From NCBI RefSeq assembly GCF_001905845.1, contig NZ_LIVZ01000005.1, forward strand, positions 186,001 through 250,000: a stretch of DNA of 64,000 nucleotides, given 5' to 3'. Both the position numbers and the translations under genes were made by a program. This document shows, piece after piece, positions 54,712 through 63,641 of this stretch. Below the pieces are notes generated by a model that was not told the origin of the DNA, did not search any database, and was given only the letters and a program-made list of their open reading frames with translations. How positions within the stretch are numbered: position 1 is the stretch's first letter; every line of letters begins with the position of its first letter. Source of the stretch: Streptomyces sp. TSRI0107 (GTDB taxonomy: Bacteria > Actinomycetota > Actinomycetes > Streptomycetales > Streptomycetaceae).

Positions 54712-56065
54712 CGAGGTGACCCACGGGGCTGATGTGGACGAGTCCCGTGTGAGAACCGGGCCGCGCCACGCGGCACCCAAGAAGCCGCTGTTCACCAGGT
54801 TCCACATGCCGGCCGGCAAGGCGATAGCCCTGGCGGCGATGCCGACCGCGGTCCTGATGGGGATGGGGTTCACTCCGAAACTCGCCCTCGCCGAGGACCA
54901 GCCGGCGTCACGGAGCCTGACGGCCGACGAGTACAAGGCGTGCGTCGCGGCCCTGGAGGACGCCGAGAAGGGCGACACCGCCACGGCCACGCCGTCGCCG
55001 TCCGCCTCGGCGAGCGAGAGCCCGTCGGACGTCGGCGCCGAGCCGACCCCGTCGGCCACGTCCGGCTCGGGCTCGGGCTCCGGCTCCGGCGACTCGGGCT
55101 CCGGCACGGGCGGTTCCGGCTCGGGTGAGGGTTCTTCGGCGGATTCAGGTTCCGCCGACGAGGCCGAGCCCACGCCGTCCGCCTCCGCCGAGGCACCGGA
55201 GACGAAGGAGCCGCAGGCCGCGCCCTCGCCGTCCGAGACGCAGCAGGGCGTGCTGGAGACCATCGGCGACACGGTCACCGGTGTGGTCGGCGGTGTCGTC
55301 GACGGCATCACCGGCGGCGGCGCCGAGGAGAGCCCGAGCGCCACTCCGGCCCCGTCCGTCTCGGCGACGCCGAGCCCGGACGGGAGCCAGGGCGCGGACT
55401 CCGGGAGCGGCGACGCCGGGGACCCGGTGAAGGAGACCACCGACAAGGTCACCGACGCGGTGGAGGACACGGCCGAGGGCGCCGGCGACACGGCGTCGGA
55501 CGCGACCGGCGAACCGACCGCGGAGCCGACCGAGGACCCCGAGGCGACGGCCACCCCGTCCCCCTCGGCGAGCCCGAGCACCGACGTGGACGACTGCCCG
55601 GTCGCCACCGACGCGGAGGGCGGTGTCGACAACCCGGTGCCGCTGCCCGACGACCCCTGGTACCTGAACGCCAGCTCGCTGACGCTGAAGGGCGCCTCCT
55701 ACAAGGGCATCGTCGAGGTGCGCACCGCCAACGGCACCACCAAGAAGGTGCTGAAGTACGTCATATCGAACGGCACCGACATCGGCGACCTGCACCAGAC
55801 GGTGAAGGACGAGCAGTCCGGCAAGACGTACCACGTCGAGGCGGCCAAGGGCTCGACGTCGACCATCCGCGACGGCGACACGGTGATGTACACGGAGAGC
55901 ATCTCGGGCAATCTGCTCGGGCTGATCCCGATCACCTTCGACCCGGAGAACCCGCCGCCGCTGGACATCCCGCTGATCTACTTCACGAAGGTGAAGGTGG
56001 TCCAGGCCGGCCAGTTCGGCGGCACCCTGCACGTCCCCGGGCTGCATCAGTACGTCACCGACTGA
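54701..56065 (+). CDS. Large secreted protein with a Ser/Gly/Thr/Pro linker
   Basis: 454 aa from a GTG with GGGAGG upstream. A cytoplasmic N terminus and signal-like helix (KAIALAAMPTAVLMGMGF, ending KLALA) are followed by about 220 residues of low-complexity Ser/Gly/Thr/Glu/Pro, then a compact C-terminal domain of about 140 residues starting DDCPVATDAEGG and ending HQYVTD. I see no LPxTG sorting signal or catalytic motif. Overlaps DUF6114, so the three genes form one unit. Database labels such as HypF for relatives would be unsupported. Probably wall-spanning. Confidence 0.8.
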   Translation: MPADEVTHGADVDESRVRTGPRHAAPKKPLFTRFHMPAGKAIALAAMPTAVLMGMGFTPKLALAEDQPASRSLTADEYKACVAALEDAEKGDTATATPSPSASASESPSDVGAEPTPSATSGSGSGSGSGDSGSGTGGSGSGEGSSADSGSADEAEPTPSASAEAPETKEPQAAPSPSETQQGVLETIGDTVTGVVGGVVDGITGGGAEESPSATPAPSVSATPSPDGSQGADSGSGDAGDPVKETTDKVTDAVEDTAEGAGDTASDATGEPTAEPTEDPEATATPSPSASPSTDVDDCPVATDAEGGVDNPVPLPDDPWYLNASSLTLKGASYKGIVEVRTANGTTKKVLKYVISNGTDIGDLHQTVKDEQSGKTYHVEAAKGSTSTIRDGDTVMYTESISGNLLGLIPITFDPENPPPLDIPLIYFTKVKVVQAGQFGGTLHVPGLHQYVTD

Positions 56066-56099
56066 CCGCCCGCACAAGCCCGTTCGGGAGCCGCGAAAG

Positions 56100-56138
56100 C
56101 ACTGAGGGCGCCCCCTTCCGCAGGGGGCGCCCTCAGTG
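56100..56138. terminator. 17-bp perfect hairpin between convergent genes
   Basis: Arms 56100-56116 and 56122-56138 are perfectly complementary with a TCCGC loop. It lies 35 bp after the secreted-protein gene and 18 bp from the end of pyk, so it terminates both. Confidence 0.88.
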
Positions 56139-56155
56139 TCGTACGGGAGGCGGCG

Positions 56156-57586
56156 TCAGTCGCGGTCGCCCTCGCCCAGGTGGTGCACCCGGACCATGTT
56201 GGTGGTGCCGGGGACGCCGGGGGGCGAGCCGGCGGTGATGACCATGATGTCGCCCGGGTTGAAGCGGTTGAGCTTGATGACCTCCTGGTCCACCAGGTCG
56301 ACCATCTCGTCGGTGCTGTTCACGAACGGCACGACGTTGGGCTCCACGCCCCAGCTGAGCGCCAGCTGGTTGCGGGTGGACTCGTCGGTGGTGAAGGCCA
56401 GGATCGGCTGGGTCGCGCGGTAGCGGGACAGCCGGCGGGCGGTGTCACCGGACTTGGTGAAGGCCACCAGGCCCTTGCCGCCGAGGAAGTCGGCGATCTC
56501 GCAGGCGGCACGGGCCACCGAACCGCCCTGCGTACGCGGCTTCTTGCCCGGGACCAGCGGCTGCAGGCCCTTGGCCAGCAGCTCCTCCTCGGCCGCCTGG
56601 ACGATCTTCGACATCGTCTTGACGGTCTCGATCGGGTACGCGCCCACGCTGGACTCGGCGGAGAGCATGACCGCGTCGGCGCCGTCCAGGATCGCGTTGG
56701 CCACGTCGGAGGCCTCGGCGCGGGTCGGCCGCGAGTTGGTGATCATCGACTCCATCATCTGGGTCGCCACGATCACCGGCTTGGCGTTGCGGCGGCACAG
56801 CTCGATGAGCCGCTTCTGCACCATCGGGACCTTCTCGAGCGGGTACTCGACGGCCAGGTCGCCGCGCGCGACCATCACACCGTCGAACGCCATCACGACG
56901 TCCTCCATGTTGGCCACCGCCTGCGGCTTCTCCACCTTGGCGATGACCGGGACCCGGCGGCCCTCCTCCTCCATGATCTTCCGGACGTCGTGCACGTCGT
57001 TGGCGTCCCGGACGAAGGAGAGGGCGACCAGGTCGCAGCCCATGCGCAGCGCGAACCGCAGGTCCTCGACGTCCTTCTCGGACAGCGCGGGCACGTTGAC
57101 GGCCGCGCCGGGCAGGTTGATGCCCTTGTGGTCGGAGATGACGCCGCCCTCGATGACGATCGTCTTCACCCGGGAGCCCGCGACCTCGATGACCTTCAGC
57201 TCGACGTTGCCGTCGTTGATCAGGATCTGGTCGCCCTTGGCCACGTCGCCGGTCAGACCCTTGTAGGTCGTGCCGCAGATCGTCTTGTCGCCCGGGACGT
57301 CGTCGGTGGTGATGGTGAACTCGTCACCGCGCACCAGCTCCACCGGGCCCTCGGCGAAGGTCGCGAGCCGGATCTTCGGGCCCTGGAGGTCGGCGAGGAC
57401 ACCGATGGCCCTGCCGGTCTCCTTGGCGGCGGCCCGGACGCGGTCGTACCGCCCCTGGTGCTCCTCGTGGGTGCCGTGGCTGAAGTTGAAGCGGGCCACG
57501 TTCATGCCGGCTTCGATCAGCGCGACCAGTTGCTCATGGGAGTCGACCGCTGGGCCGAGAGTACAGACGATTTTCGAACGGCGCAT
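56156..57586 (-). CDS. pyk: Pyruvate kinase
   Basis: Converts phosphoenolpyruvate and ADP to pyruvate and ATP (476 aa, cytosolic). Visible: RSKIVCTLGPA at the start, the NFSHG motif, KVEKPQAV and the DGVMVARGDLAVE active-site segment, MMESMITNSRPTRAE, and a complete C-terminal allosteric domain. Minus-strand TAGGAT ends six bases before the ATG and overlaps the only AGGA, so transcription may start almost at the ATG or the same bases act as ribosome site. ackA ends 73 bp upstream in the same direction. Confidence 0.96.
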   Translation of the reverse strand: MRRSKIVCTLGPAVDSHEQLVALIEAGMNVARFNFSHGTHEEHQGRYDRVRAAAKETGRAIGVLADLQGPKIRLATFAEGPVELVRGDEFTITTDDVPGDKTICGTTYKGLTGDVAKGDQILINDGNVELKVIEVAGSRVKTIVIEGGVISDHKGINLPGAAVNVPALSEKDVEDLRFALRMGCDLVALSFVRDANDVHDVRKIMEEEGRRVPVIAKVEKPQAVANMEDVVMAFDGVMVARGDLAVEYPLEKVPMVQKRLIELCRRNAKPVIVATQMMESMITNSRPTRAEASDVANAILDGADAVMLSAESSVGAYPIETVKTMSKIVQAAEEELLAKGLQPLVPGKKPRTQGGSVARAACEIADFLGGKGLVAFTKSGDTARRLSRYRATQPILAFTTDESTRNQLALSWGVEPNVVPFVNSTDEMVDLVDQEVIKLNRFNPGDIMVITAGSPPGVPGTTNMVRVHHLGEGDRD

Positions 57587-57614
57587 GGGGCGATCCTATC
57601 GGTTTGTTTCGCTG

Positions 57615-57626
57615 CGGAATATTCCG
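57615..57626. promoter_or_regulatory. Palindrome in the ackA-pyk gap
   Basis: CGGAATATTCCG is a perfect 12-bp palindrome 29 bp before the pyk start, next to a second TTCCG..CGGAA pair (57622-57636). It overlaps the expected -35 region of a pyk promoter. Regulator unknown. Confidence 0.5.
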
Positions 57627-57659
57627 GCTGGCGGAAAATACAAAAGGGCGGGATGCCGC

Positions 57660-58880
57660 TCAGGTGAGATTCGCTGAGTCATTAACCAGCGCGTAGGTCT
57701 GCGTGGCAATCTCCAGTTCCTCGTCGGTCGGGACCACGGCGACCGCGACCCGCGCGTGCTCGGGCGAGATCAGTCGCGGTTCGCCGCCGCGTACGGCGTT
57801 CAGCTCGCTGTCGACGGCCAGACCCAGCTCCTCCAGGCCCGCCACGGCGGCCTCCCGCACCACGGCCGCGTTCTCGCCGACGCCGGCGGTGAAGGCGACC
57901 GCGTCCACCTTGCCGAGCACGGCGTAATAAGCGCCGATGTACTTCTTCAAGCGGTGAATGTAGATGTCGAAGGCGAGTTGCGCCTGTTCGTCGCCCTCGT
58001 CCACCCGCCGGCGGATCTCGCGCATGTCGTTGTCACCGCACAGACCGATCAGTCCGCTCTTCTTGTTGAGAAGAGTGTCGATCTCATCCGTGGACATTCC
58101 GCCAACACGCATCAAATGGAAGATGACGGCCGGGTCCATGTCGCCGGAGCGGGTACCCATCACCAGTCCCTCCAAAGGCGTCAGCCCCATGGAGGTGTCC
58201 ACGCAGCGACCGCCCCGCACCGCCGTGGCCGACGCCCCGTTGCCCAGGTGCAGCACGATCACGTTCACCTCCTCCGGCGCCTTGCCCAGCAGCTTCGCCG
58301 TCGCCCGGGACACATACGCGTGCGAGGTGCCGTGGAAGCCGTAGCGGCGGATGCGGTGCTGGTCGGCGGTCTTCACGTCGATCGCGTACCGCGCCGCCGA
58401 CTCCGGCATCGTGGTGTGGAACGCGGTGTCGAACACGGCGACCTGCGGCAGGTCCGGCCGCAGCGCCTGCGCGGTGCGGATACCGGTGAGGTTCGCCGGG
58501 TTGTGCAGCGGGGCGACCGGGATCAGCCGCTCGATCTCCGCGAGCACGGTCTCGTCGATGACCGTCGGCTGCGTGAAGTACTTGCCGCCGTGCACCACCC
58601 GGTGGCCTATCGCGGCCAGCTCCGGCGAGTCCAGACCGAGGCCGTCCTTGGCCAGCTCGGCGGAGACCGCCTTCAGGGCGGCGTCGTGGTCGGCGATCGG
58701 CCCCGTCCACTCGCGGCTGTCGCCGCCGCCGTGCAGCGGGGTGTGCGTCAGCCGGGAGGTCTGCTCACCGATGCGCTCGACGAGGCCCGCCGCCAGCCGG
58801 CTGCTGTCGCGCATGTCGAGCAGCTGGTACTTCACCGACGACGAGCCGGAATTGAGGACGAGGACGCGGGTCGGACTCAC
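57660..58880 (-). CDS. ackA: Acetate kinase
   Basis: Phosphorylates acetate with ATP, or in overflow makes ATP from acetyl phosphate (406 aa). NSGSSSVKYQLL at 10-21, VFDTAFHTTMPESAARYAI, RYGFHGTSHAYV and HLGNGAS are the ASKHA-family active-site motifs. GTG start overlaps the pta stop by four bases (GTGA), giving a coupled pta-ackA pair. Confidence 0.96.
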   Translation of the reverse strand: MSPTRVLVLNSGSSSVKYQLLDMRDSSRLAAGLVERIGEQTSRLTHTPLHGGGDSREWTGPIADHDAALKAVSAELAKDGLGLDSPELAAIGHRVVHGGKYFTQPTVIDETVLAEIERLIPVAPLHNPANLTGIRTAQALRPDLPQVAVFDTAFHTTMPESAARYAIDVKTADQHRIRRYGFHGTSHAYVSRATAKLLGKAPEEVNVIVLHLGNGASATAVRGGRCVDTSMGLTPLEGLVMGTRSGDMDPAVIFHLMRVGGMSTDEIDTLLNKKSGLIGLCGDNDMREIRRRVDEGDEQAQLAFDIYIHRLKKYIGAYYAVLGKVDAVAFTAGVGENAAVVREAAVAGLEELGLAVDSELNAVRGGEPRLISPEHARVAVAVVPTDEELEIATQTYALVNDSANLT

Positions 58881-60967
58881 TGGTCGGAAGCCTTCTCGAT
58901 CGGGGACTGGGCCTGGATGGCCGTGATGGCGACGGTGTTGACGATGTCCTGGACGAGCGCGCCCCGGGACAGGTCGTTGACGGGCTTGCGCAGACCCTGC
59001 AGCACCGGGCCGACGGCGATCGCGCCGGCCGAGCGCTGCACGGCCTTGTAGGTGTTGTTACCCGTATTGAGGTCCGGAAAGATCAGAACCGTTGCCTGCC
59101 CGGCGACCTCGGATCCCGGCAGCTTGGTCGCGGCGACCGACGGCTCGACGGCGGCGTCGTACTGGATCGGGCCCTCGATCTTCAGATCGGGGCGCCGCGC
59201 CCGCACCAGCTCCGTGGCCGCGCGCACCTTGTCGACGTCGGCGCCGGAGCCGGACGTACCGGTGGAGTACGACAGCATCGCGATCCGCGGGTCCACGCCG
59301 AACCGGGCGGCGGTGGCCGCCGACTGGACGGCGATGTCGGCCAGCTGCTCGGCGTCCGGGTCCGGGTTGACCGCGCAGTCGCCGTAGACGAGCACCTTGT
59401 CGGCGAGACACATGAAGAACACCGAGGAGACGATCGAGGCGTCCGGGTCGGTCTTGATGATCTCGAAGGCCGGGCGGATGGTGGCCGCCGTGGAGTGCAC
59501 CGAGCCCGACACCATGCCGTCGGCCAGGCCCTCCTGCACCATCAGGGTGCCGAAGTAGTTCACGTCGGAGACGACGTCGTAGGCCAGCTCCACGGTGACG
59601 CCCTTGTGGGCGCGCAGCGCCGCGTACTTCTCGGCGAACGCGTCGCGCAGCTCCGAGGTCGCCGGGTCGATCAGCCGGCAGTCGCCCAGGTCGATGCCGA
59701 GATCGGCGGCCCTCTTGCGGATACGGTCCTCCGGGCCCAGCAGCGTCAGATCGCACACGCCGCGGCGCAGCAGCACCTCGGCGGCGTGCAGCACCCGCTC
59801 CTCGTCGCCCTCCGGCAGCACCACCCGGCGACGGTTCGCGCGGGCCTGCTCCAGCAGCTTGTGCTCGAACATCATCGGGGTGACGCGGTCGCTGCTCGGC
59901 GCGGAGACCCGCTTGTTCAGGTCGGCGGTGTCGACGTACCGCTCGAACAGGCCGAGCGCGGTCTCCGCCTTGCGCGGAGTGGCCGCGTTCAGCTTGCCCT
60001 CCAGGGAGAACAGCTGCTCGGCGGTGGGGAAGCTGTTGCCGGACACCGAGAGCACCGGGGTGCCGGGGGCGAGGCGCGCGGCGAGGGTGAGGACCTCGTC
60101 GCTCGGCACCTCGTCGAGGGTGAGGAGCATGCCGGCTATCGGCGGGGTGCCGGCGCTGTGCGCGGCCAGCGAGCCGACCACCAGATCGGCGCGGTCGCCC
60201 GGTGTGACCACCAGGCAGCCCGGGGTCAGAGCGCTCAGGAAGTTCGGCAGCATGGCCCCGCCGAAGACGAAGCCCAGCGCGTCCCGGGCGAGGCCGGAGT
60301 CGTCGCCGAGCAGCACTTTCGCGCCCAGGGCGTGGCCGATCTGGGAGACGGTCGGCGCGGACAGCGCGGGCTCGTCGGGCACCACGTAGCAGGGCACCGG
60401 GAGCCGGCCGGCCAGCCGCTCGGCGATCTCGTCGCGGTCCTCGCGGGCCACCCGGTTGGTGACCATGGCGAGGACGTCGCAGCCCAGGCCGTCGTAGGCG
60501 CGGTAGGCGTTGCGGGTCTCGGCGAGCACGGACTCGGCGGGCTGCTTGCGGCCGCCGACGACGGGGATCACGGACGCGCCGAACTCGTTGGCGAGCCGGG
60601 CGTTCAGGGACAGCTCGTCGGGGAGCTGGGTGTCGGCGAAGTCGGTGCCGAGGACGAGGACCACGTCGTAGTCACGGGCCACCAGGTGGAAGCGGTCGAC
60701 GAGGGAGGCGACCAGCTCGTCCGTGCCGCGTTCGGCCTGGAGCGCGGACGCCTCGTGGTAGTCCATGCCGTAGACGGTCGCCGGGTCCTGCGACAGCCGG
60801 TAGCGGGAACGCAGCAGCTCGAACAGGCGGTCCGGCCCGTCGTGGACGAGGGGACGGAAGACACCCACCCGGTCGACCTGCCGGGTCAGGAGCTCCATGA
60901 CCCCCAGCTCCACGACCTGGCGGCCGTCGCCGCGGTCGATGCCGGTCACGTACACGCTGCGCGTCAC
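58877..60967 (-). CDS. pta: Phosphate acetyltransferase, long DRTGG-containing form
   Basis: Makes acetyl phosphate from acetyl-CoA (696 aa). The N-terminal half (about 1-350) is a P-loop-less DRTGG-type regulatory region; the C-terminal half is the catalytic PTA domain (MMFEHKLLEQARANRRRVVLPEGDEERVLHA onward as shorter motifs: VLPEGDEERVL, SYSTGTSGSG, LIFPDLNTGNNTYKAVQR). GTG with GGAGAG upstream. Divergent from pfkA across 203 bp. With ackA and pyk it forms a glycolysis-to-acetate group. Confidence 0.95.
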   Translation of the reverse strand: MTRSVYVTGIDRGDGRQVVELGVMELLTRQVDRVGVFRPLVHDGPDRLFELLRSRYRLSQDPATVYGMDYHEASALQAERGTDELVASLVDRFHLVARDYDVVLVLGTDFADTQLPDELSLNARLANEFGASVIPVVGGRKQPAESVLAETRNAYRAYDGLGCDVLAMVTNRVAREDRDEIAERLAGRLPVPCYVVPDEPALSAPTVSQIGHALGAKVLLGDDSGLARDALGFVFGGAMLPNFLSALTPGCLVVTPGDRADLVVGSLAAHSAGTPPIAGMLLTLDEVPSDEVLTLAARLAPGTPVLSVSGNSFPTAEQLFSLEGKLNAATPRKAETALGLFERYVDTADLNKRVSAPSSDRVTPMMFEHKLLEQARANRRRVVLPEGDEERVLHAAEVLLRRGVCDLTLLGPEDRIRKRAADLGIDLGDCRLIDPATSELRDAFAEKYAALRAHKGVTVELAYDVVSDVNYFGTLMVQEGLADGMVSGSVHSTAATIRPAFEIIKTDPDASIVSSVFFMCLADKVLVYGDCAVNPDPDAEQLADIAVQSAATAARFGVDPRIAMLSYSTGTSGSGADVDKVRAATELVRARRPDLKIEGPIQYDAAVEPSVAATKLPGSEVAGQATVLIFPDLNTGNNTYKAVQRSAGAIAVGPVLQGLRKPVNDLSRGALVQDIVNTVAITAIQAQSPIEKASDQ

Positions 60968-61044
60968 GTGTGCTCTCCGTTTCGTCTCGAGTGGGTTTCG
61001 TCTCGGATGGGGTACAAAAATCGCCCACCGAGGTGAGCAGAACC

Positions 61045-61088
61045 CTCTTGACAATACCCCCGCCGCTGGATAAGGCGCCCGTCAAGAG
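61045..61088. promoter_or_regulatory. Inverted repeat with two -35-like elements between pta and pfkA
   Basis: CTCTTGAC (61045-61052) and GTCAAGAG (61081-61088) are exact complements 28 bp apart. Each contains a TTGAC -35-like core, one per strand (TTGACA toward pfkA). Could be paired half-sites of one regulator or face-to-face promoters; -10 boxes are not clear. Confidence 0.4.
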
Positions 61089-61170
61089 TGGTGAGCGGCA
61101 ACGGGGTGAGGGACGTGAAACAATCGGTAGTGGCTCACCGGTATCAACAGCGAGCAGGAGACACAGCACG

Positions 61171-62196
61171 ATGCGTATCGGAGTTCTCACCGCAGGCGGC
61201 GACTGCCCCGGCCTGAACGCAGTGATCCGGTCGGTCGTGCACCGAGCGGTCGACAACTACGGCGACGAGGTCATCGGCTTCGAGGACGGATACGCGGGCC
61301 TGCTCGACGGCCGCTACCGCACCCTCGACCTGAACGCCGTCAGCGGCATCCTCGCCCGCGGCGGCACCATCCTCGGCTCCTCGCGCCTGGAGCGCGACCG
61401 CCTGCGCGAGGCCTGCGACAACGCGGCCGACATCGTCAGCGACTTCGGCATCGACGCGTTGATCCCGATCGGCGGCGAGGGCACGCTGACGGCCGCGCGC
61501 ATGCTGTCCGACGCGGGCCTGCCGGTGGTCGGCGTCCCGAAGACGATCGACAACGACATCTCGTCGACCGACCGGACCTTCGGCTTCGACACGGCGGTCG
61601 GCGTCGCGACGGAGGCGATGGACCGCCTGAAGACGACCGCGGAGTCCCACCAGCGCGTGATGGTGGTGGAGGTCATGGGCCGCCACGCCGGCTGGATCGC
61701 GCTGGAGTCCGGCATGGCGGCGGGCGCGCACGGCATCTGCCTCCCGGAGCGCCCCTTCGACCCCGCCGACCTGGTGAAGATGGTCGAGGAGCGGTTCGCC
61801 CGCGGCAAGAAGTTCGCCGTCGTCTGCGTCGCCGAGGGCGCCCACCCCGCCGACGGCACCATGGACTACGGCAAGGGCGCGATCGACCAGTACGGCCACG
61901 AGCGCTTCCAGGGCATCGGCACCGCCCTCGCCCACGAACTGGAGCGCCGCCTCGGCAAGGAGGCCAAGCCGGTCATCCTCGGCCACGTCCAGCGCGGCGG
62001 CGTCCCCACCGCGTACGACCGCGTCCTCGCCACCCGCTTCGGCTGGCACGCGGTGGAGGCCGCCCACCGCGGCGAGTTCGGCAACATGACGGCCCTGCGG
62101 GGCACCGACATCGTGATGGTGCCGCTGGCGCAGGCGGTCACGGAACTGAAGACGGTTCCGAAGGACCGGATGGACGAGGCGGAGTCGGTCTTCTAG
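61171..62196 (+). CDS. pfkA: 6-phosphofructokinase, ATP type with mixed Gly104/Lys124 signature
   Basis: Phosphorylates fructose 6-phosphate (341 aa, cytosolic). The donor-determining position in PIGGEGTL is Gly104, which permits ATP; pyrophosphate enzymes have Asp there. Yet position 124 (VPKTIDNDI) is Lys, as in pyrophosphate-dependent enzymes. This mixed signature is known for Streptomyces ATP-PFK. Catalytic Asp lies in TIDND. ATG with AGGAG about 11 bases upstream. Its TAG stop is shared, as CTAG, with the convergent gene. Confidence 0.94.
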   Translation: MRIGVLTAGGDCPGLNAVIRSVVHRAVDNYGDEVIGFEDGYAGLLDGRYRTLDLNAVSGILARGGTILGSSRLERDRLREACDNAADIVSDFGIDALIPIGGEGTLTAARMLSDAGLPVVGVPKTIDNDISSTDRTFGFDTAVGVATEAMDRLKTTAESHQRVMVVEVMGRHAGWIALESGMAAGAHGICLPERPFDPADLVKMVEERFARGKKFAVVCVAEGAHPADGTMDYGKGAIDQYGHERFQGIGTALAHELERRLGKEAKPVILGHVQRGGVPTAYDRVLATRFGWHAVEAAHRGEFGNMTALRGTDIVMVPLAQAVTELKTVPKDRMDEAESVF

Positions 62197-62954
62197 CCCG
62201 TGTACCGCTGCACGGTCGTCCAGAAGTACTCCACGATCCGGTCCAGGAAGTCCTCGCCGGACGCGCTGGAGTCCTTGCCGCCGCCGCCCCAGCTGAGGGT
62301 GGCCGTCATGTGCCCCTGGTAGTCCTGGTGCAGTTCCTGGAGGGTGCCCTCCAGGACGCGCCGGTCCAGGGGCACGATCTTGCCCACCGGGCGGACGTAC
62401 GCCTGCCAGCGCGTGGTCACGGCACTGCGCAGCATTTCGGCCAGCTTTCCCTCCCGCCCGGTGATGGTGACGAAGGCCGCCAGGTCGAGGTCGAGCAGAT
62501 CGGCGAGTGCCGCCGACTGCCGGTCGGTGCCGCGCCACTCGTCGCGCTCCTCCATCCGCTGATACGCGAGCAGCTCCAGGCCGACCGCGCGGGCGACGTC
62601 CTCCGGGGCGAACCCCCGCGCGATCCGGTGTTCCTTGAGCGTCCGCGGGCTGCCTATCAGCTCCGCCGGGGAGCACCACAGCACCCCCGCGAGCGCGGTC
62701 AGCTCCGGGCTGGTGGGGCTGGCGACCCCGCGTTCCCAGGCGATCACGAGATCAGGGGTCACGTACGGCATCCCGTACGACGCCCGCATGCCGTAGGCGA
62801 CATGCTCGGGCCCCATCCCGAGGGCGGCCCTGAGCCGACGGGCGGCGAGGGCGTTGAAGGGCGGGGCGGGCTGGTTCGACTGAGGTGAGGGTCGGCGCAC
62901 GGTGCACCAACGTAGGGGTGGGGAAGGGGTGGTGACTACGGTCTGTTCGGCCAC
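62193..62954 (-). CDS. XRE-like helix-turn-helix regulator
   Basis: About 253 aa. Two HTH-like regions are visible: LRAALGMGPEHVAYGMRASYG..TPDLVIAWERGVASPTSPEL, and a second beginning LKEHRIARGFAPEDVARAVGLELLAYQRME. The C-terminal part FVTITGREGKLAEML to the end is unrecognised. The GTG start has no ribosome site but TACGAT lies eight bases upstream, consistent with a leaderless mRNA; the frame remains open further upstream, so the start is uncertain. Stop overlaps that of pfkA. Confidence 0.75.
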   Translation of the reverse strand: MAEQTVVTTPSPPLRWCTVRRPSPQSNQPAPPFNALAARRLRAALGMGPEHVAYGMRASYGMPYVTPDLVIAWERGVASPTSPELTALAGVLWCSPAELIGSPRTLKEHRIARGFAPEDVARAVGLELLAYQRMEERDEWRGTDRQSAALADLLDLDLAAFVTITGREGKLAEMLRSAVTTRWQAYVRPVGKIVPLDRRVLEGTLQELHQDYQGHMTATLSWGGGGKDSSASGEDFLDRIVEYFWTTVQRYTG

Positions 62955-63057
62955 AATTACAGATCGTAGGAACGTACGGTTTTGGCCATGTGCGACGACT
63001 ACTGGCCGGTCACCCCTTGACGACTCCGCGTGATTTCTTTGCGGGTTGAGTGGGGTC

Positions 63058-63183
63058 TCACAGGAGGTGGTCGGCCTTGCCTGCCTTGATGTCGCGGATG
63101 AGGCTGCGGAGGGCTTCGCGGGTGTCGGTGCCGATGCGGAAGCAGTTGTTGCCTTGGCACAGCGTCTTCTCGGGGTGGTCAGA
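63058..63183 (-). pseudogene. Orphan coding fragment, possibly DUF397-like
   Basis: The last 40 codons of an open frame read like real protein (CQGNNCFRIGTDTREAL, then DIKAGKADHLL) but no start codon or ribosome site precedes them and the frame upstream is low-complexity. The C-terminal KAG pattern recalls DUF397 proteins, which usually follow HTH/DUF5753 regulators. Best read as a decayed gene. Confidence 0.35.
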
Positions 63184-63394
63184 GCTGGCGGGCGATGGAG
63201 TGGATGAGGTCGCGCGAGTCCTCCCGGTACATCGCGAGCTGGGCCTCGGTGTGAGTGAACTCGCCGCCGTGTGCGGAGTCCAGTTGCACGGTGTCGAGCC
63301 GAGGAATCGGGCCGTGGGCGTAGAGCACGGCGTGCCCCGCGCCGGGGAACACGCTGGCTGCGATGGCGAGGACGCGCGGCTCGAAGTGGTCGGC
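63179..63394 (-). pseudogene. C-terminal remnant of a regulator (DUF5753-like)
   Basis: About 71 codons ending with PRLDTVQLDSAHGGEFTHTE and RDLIHSIARQL resemble the end of Streptomyces HTH/DUF5753 proteins. The N-terminal HTH part is missing: upstream codons in this frame are Pro/Thr/His-rich junk next to a tandem repeat. The family assignment is tentative; the truncation is clear. Confidence 0.4.
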
Positions 63395-63504
63395 TGGCTG
63401 CGGCACCGGGACGGGGCGCTGCGCGGGATTCCTGCGACGGCCATGCGCGGCACACCCATCCCCGGCTGGCGGCCTGCGATGCGCGGAGGAGGGTGGCGTT
63501 GCGG

Positions 63505-63536
63505 GTGCTGGAGTGCTGGAGTGCTGGAGTGCTGGG
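63505..63536. repeat. Tandem 8-bp repeat, four units
   Basis: GTGCTGGA three times, then GTGCTGGG. It sits in about 250 bp (63395-63641) of low-complexity sequence without a credible gene, between decayed coding fragments. Slippage-prone. Confidence 0.8.
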
Positions 63537-63641
63537 GTGCGTGGTGCGGGCGTGCGAGGGGGGTGTGGGGGTTCGGTGGGATGCGGATGTGGGCGGTGTT
63601 GCCTTGGCGGGGGCCCCGGGTTTGTGGGCGGGATGAGGCGG

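Noticed and set aside
63505..63536. Tandem 8-bp repeat considered as CRISPR or origin iterons
   Set aside because: Units are contiguous, too short and few, with no replication or cas genes nearby.
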